NCBI GenBank assembly: GCA_964371405.1
Contig: CAYJLV010000004.1
Location: 104,743 to 168,742, forward strand
Direction: 5' to 3'
Origin: JAMHWF01 sp964371405
GTDB taxonomy: Bacteria > Pseudomonadota > Gammaproteobacteria > Burkholderiales > Burkholderiaceae_C
DNA length: 64,000 nt
The first letter of the stretch is position 1. Each line of letters opens with the position of its first letter. The position numbers and the translations under genes are program-made. This document shows, piece by piece, positions 61,189-64,000 of this stretch. Under the pieces are notes generated by a model, which was not told where the DNA came from, searched no databases, and saw only the letters and a list, made by a program, of their open reading frames with translations.

Positions 61189-62148
61189 ATGGCAACGACC
61201 AAGCCGTTTCGCATCCTCGCGCTCGCCGGCGGCGGCTACCTGGGGCTCTACACGGCCACCGTGCTCGCCGCGCTCGAAGAGCGCTGCGGCGTGCCGCTGG
61301 GCCAGCGCTTCGACCTGATCGCCGGCACCTCGGTCGGCGGCATCCTCGCCGTCGCGCTGGCCTACGAGGTGCCGATGCCCCGGCTCGTCGACCTGTTCGT
61401 CGAGCACGGCCGCGAAGTCTTCTCCCGGCGCGGCCTGCCGGGCGGCACGGTCGGGCGCATGCTCGACATGAGCCGCTCGATCCTCGGCCCCAAGTACAGC
61501 GGCGACGCGTTGCGCGCTGCGCTGACGCGCGAACTCGGCGCGCTGACGCTGGCCGACGCGCGCCACGACGTCGTCGTCCCCGCGGTCGACGTGACGCGCA
61601 GCCTGACCAAGGTGTTCAAGACGCCGCACGTCGCCGCGTCGCGCGGCGACGAGTCGGTGCGCGCCGTCGACGTGGCGATGGCGACGAGCGCCGCGCCGGC
61701 CTATTTCCCGTCGGTGCAGATCGGCGACTCGCTGTACGCCGACGGCGGCCTGTTCGCCGTCGCGCCGGATCAGGTCGCGCTGCACGAGGCCGAGCACTTC
61801 ATGCGCGTCGACCTCGAGCGCATCTCGATGCTCTCGGTCGGCACGGCGACGGTCGGCTACCGGCCCGCCGGCGGGCCCGGATCGAGCGACGGCGCCGTCG
61901 ACTGGCTGGCCGACGGCCGCCTGCTGCTGACCCTCGTCTCGGTGCAGCAGCAGCACGTGCAGGCGATGATGGAAGACCGGCTCGGCCGGCGCTATCGCCG
62001 CATCGACGCCGCCTGGCCGCCCGACGCCGGCCTGGGCATCGACGTCGCGACGCCGAAGGCCGCGCAGACGCTGGTCGATCTGGCGCGGCAGACGATGCGC
62101 GAGATCGACCCGGGCTCGCTCGACGCCTTCCTCGGCGCCGCGGCGTGA
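61189..62148 (+). CDS. Patatin-like phospholipase (CapV-like)
   Basis: 319 residues. FRILALAGGGYLGLYTATVL is the oxyanion-hole region (GGGYLG in place of the usual GGGxRG), the nucleophile elbow is GTSVGG with Ser48, and the catalytic Asp is D185 in YADGGLFA. Overall order and spacing resemble CapV, the phospholipase effector of CBASS anti-phage systems, but no CD-NTase, Cap2/Cap3 or other defence gene is nearby. A housekeeping lipid hydrolase feeding the divergent FadD is the simpler reading. The ATG follows GAAGG closely. Confidence 0.88.
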   Translation: MATTKPFRILALAGGGYLGLYTATVLAALEERCGVPLGQRFDLIAGTSVGGILAVALAYEVPMPRLVDLFVEHGREVFSRRGLPGGTVGRMLDMSRSILGPKYSGDALRAALTRELGALTLADARHDVVVPAVDVTRSLTKVFKTPHVAASRGDESVRAVDVAMATSAAPAYFPSVQIGDSLYADGGLFAVAPDQVALHEAEHFMRVDLERISMLSVGTATVGYRPAGGPGSSDGAVDWLADGRLLLTLVSVQQQHVQAMMEDRLGRRYRRIDAAWPPDAGLGIDVATPKAAQTLVDLARQTMREIDPGSLDAFLGAAA

Positions 62149-62194
62149 CGCACGGTTGACGCTGCTCAACACGCGCGCCTGCAGCGGGCCGAAG

Positions 62195-62542
62195 ATGGAG
62201 CCGTCGAAAACGAATCCTGTGGAGCCGCAAGTGCAGCACCCACCCCACGCCCCCGTATCGCCCCCTGCGGCGCCCGACGCCTTGGCGGCCGACGAGCGCT
62301 TGGCGCGCGTCGTCGAGCGGCCCGACGGCTACTACTGGCTCGGCTTCGACGGCCACCAGGAGTTCGGCCCGTTCGACGATCTCGACGAAGCCCTGGCCGA
62401 CATGGACGCGGCCGAGGACGAAGCGATCGAGCCGGGCGAGACTCTGGCCGAGGCCGAGCAGGAGATCGGCATCGCCGAATGGATCGATCCCGACACCGGC
62501 GAGCCGGCCGAGGACACGGCGACGCGCATTCCGGAAGGTTGA
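62195..62542 (+). CDS. Small acidic hypothetical protein
   Basis: 115 residues, strongly acidic in the second half (DDLDEALADMDAAEDEAIEP). A compact motif DGYYWLGFDGHQEFGPFDDL looks conserved-type and may be a small beta-hairpin module; the first 35 residues are Pro/Ala-rich and probably disordered. No membrane segment. The start is taken at the ATG with GAAG upstream; a TTG 39 bp earlier is possible. It lies between the patatin gene and an acyl-CoA synthetase gene on the same strand. Function unknown. Confidence 0.65.
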   Translation: MEPSKTNPVEPQVQHPPHAPVSPPAAPDALAADERLARVVERPDGYYWLGFDGHQEFGPFDDLDEALADMDAAEDEAIEPGETLAEAEQEIGIAEWIDPDTGEPAEDTATRIPEG

Positions 62543-62570
62543 CCCGGCGCTGCGACCGGGAGCCCCGTTG

Positions 62571-64000
<1,430 letters not shown>

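Noticed and set aside
62156..62169. Possible FNR box TTGACGCTGCTCAA before the small acidic protein gene
   Set aside because: Right half-site has lost the key A and the left is already a variant; likely chance.

Overview
The window is about 70% GC, almost gap-free, and rich in 4-bp ATGA start/stop overlaps. Gene content points to a betaproteobacterium of the order Burkholderiales, probably near Rubrivivax, Leptothrix, Ideonella or Piscinibacter. Supporting features are a cbb3 oxidase locus with the ccoI-ccoS-ccoNOQPG order beside fnr and hemN, a NhaR-type LysR regulator next to terC, a Bug/TctC remnant, and a homogentisate cluster carrying a DUF2783 gene. This placement is inferred from gene content; no 16S rRNA is present.

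Layout. 1-5.7 kb: signalling genes, namely a histidine kinase cut by the window edge, an Hpt protein, a receiver-GGDEF-EAL protein and a GGEEF cyclase, then tRNA-Ser(UGA). 5.8-8 kb: apaH and a CNNM/CorC-type membrane protein. 8-14.4 kb: tyrosine/homogentisate catabolism (IclR regulator; divergent MBL protein, FAD monooxygenase, DUF2783 protein, hmgA, fahA). 14.4-17.1 kb: an HD-GYP protein with a coupled H-box micro-ORF, and a formate/nitrite-family channel. 17.2-27.9 kb: the microaerobic respiration block (ccoI, S, N, O, Q, P, G, a short H-like gene, an extra membrane protein, fnr, divergent hemN, a TauE/SafE-like protein). 28-35.3 kb: chemoreceptor, TerC, NhaR-like regulator, an HPF/RaiA-like protein, and a LexA-box divergon pairing a RecB-nuclease/Rad3-helicase fusion with a stand-alone PD-(D/E)XK protein. 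35.3-40.6 kb: a MarR/FAD-hydroxylase pair, a P2-type ATPase and an unknown protein. 40.7-50.1 kb: a probable catabolic module with a TctC pseudogene at one edge, a branched-chain-type ABC importer (livMHFG plus binding protein), an aldehyde dehydrogenase and an SDR alcohol dehydrogenase, all facing a XylR/DmpR-type sigma-54 activator across a recognisable sigma-54 promoter and UAS. 50.1-51.7 kb: hpd (the step before homogentisate) and a VOC protein. 51.9-57.8 kb: a cluster suggestive of nitric-oxide or low-oxygen physiology (SirB-like, DUF2249, polytopic membrane protein, hyi, NnrS, nitronate-monooxygenase-like, Usp). 58-64 kb: a beta-CASP RNA nuclease-like protein, fadD, a CapV-like patatin, an acidic small protein and a truncated acetate-CoA ligase.

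The connecting theme is oxygen. One perfect and four near-perfect FNR/ANR-type boxes (TTGAY-N4-ATCAR) lie in divergent or upstream gaps: before the homogentisate operon, ccoI, fnr/hemN, usp, and fadD/patatin. The window also encodes an Fnr with the expected four cysteines. High-affinity oxidase assembly, oxygen-independent haem synthesis and several stress or lipid genes therefore look like one regulon, possibly including oxygen-dependent homogentisate cleavage.

No insertion sequence, phage, integrase or CRISPR array was seen. The most unusual non-coding signals are a dispersed hairpin element with an invariant 15-nt core and different, internally complementary stems, and a 59-bp tandem repeat that multiplies the translation-start region of the nnrS gene.
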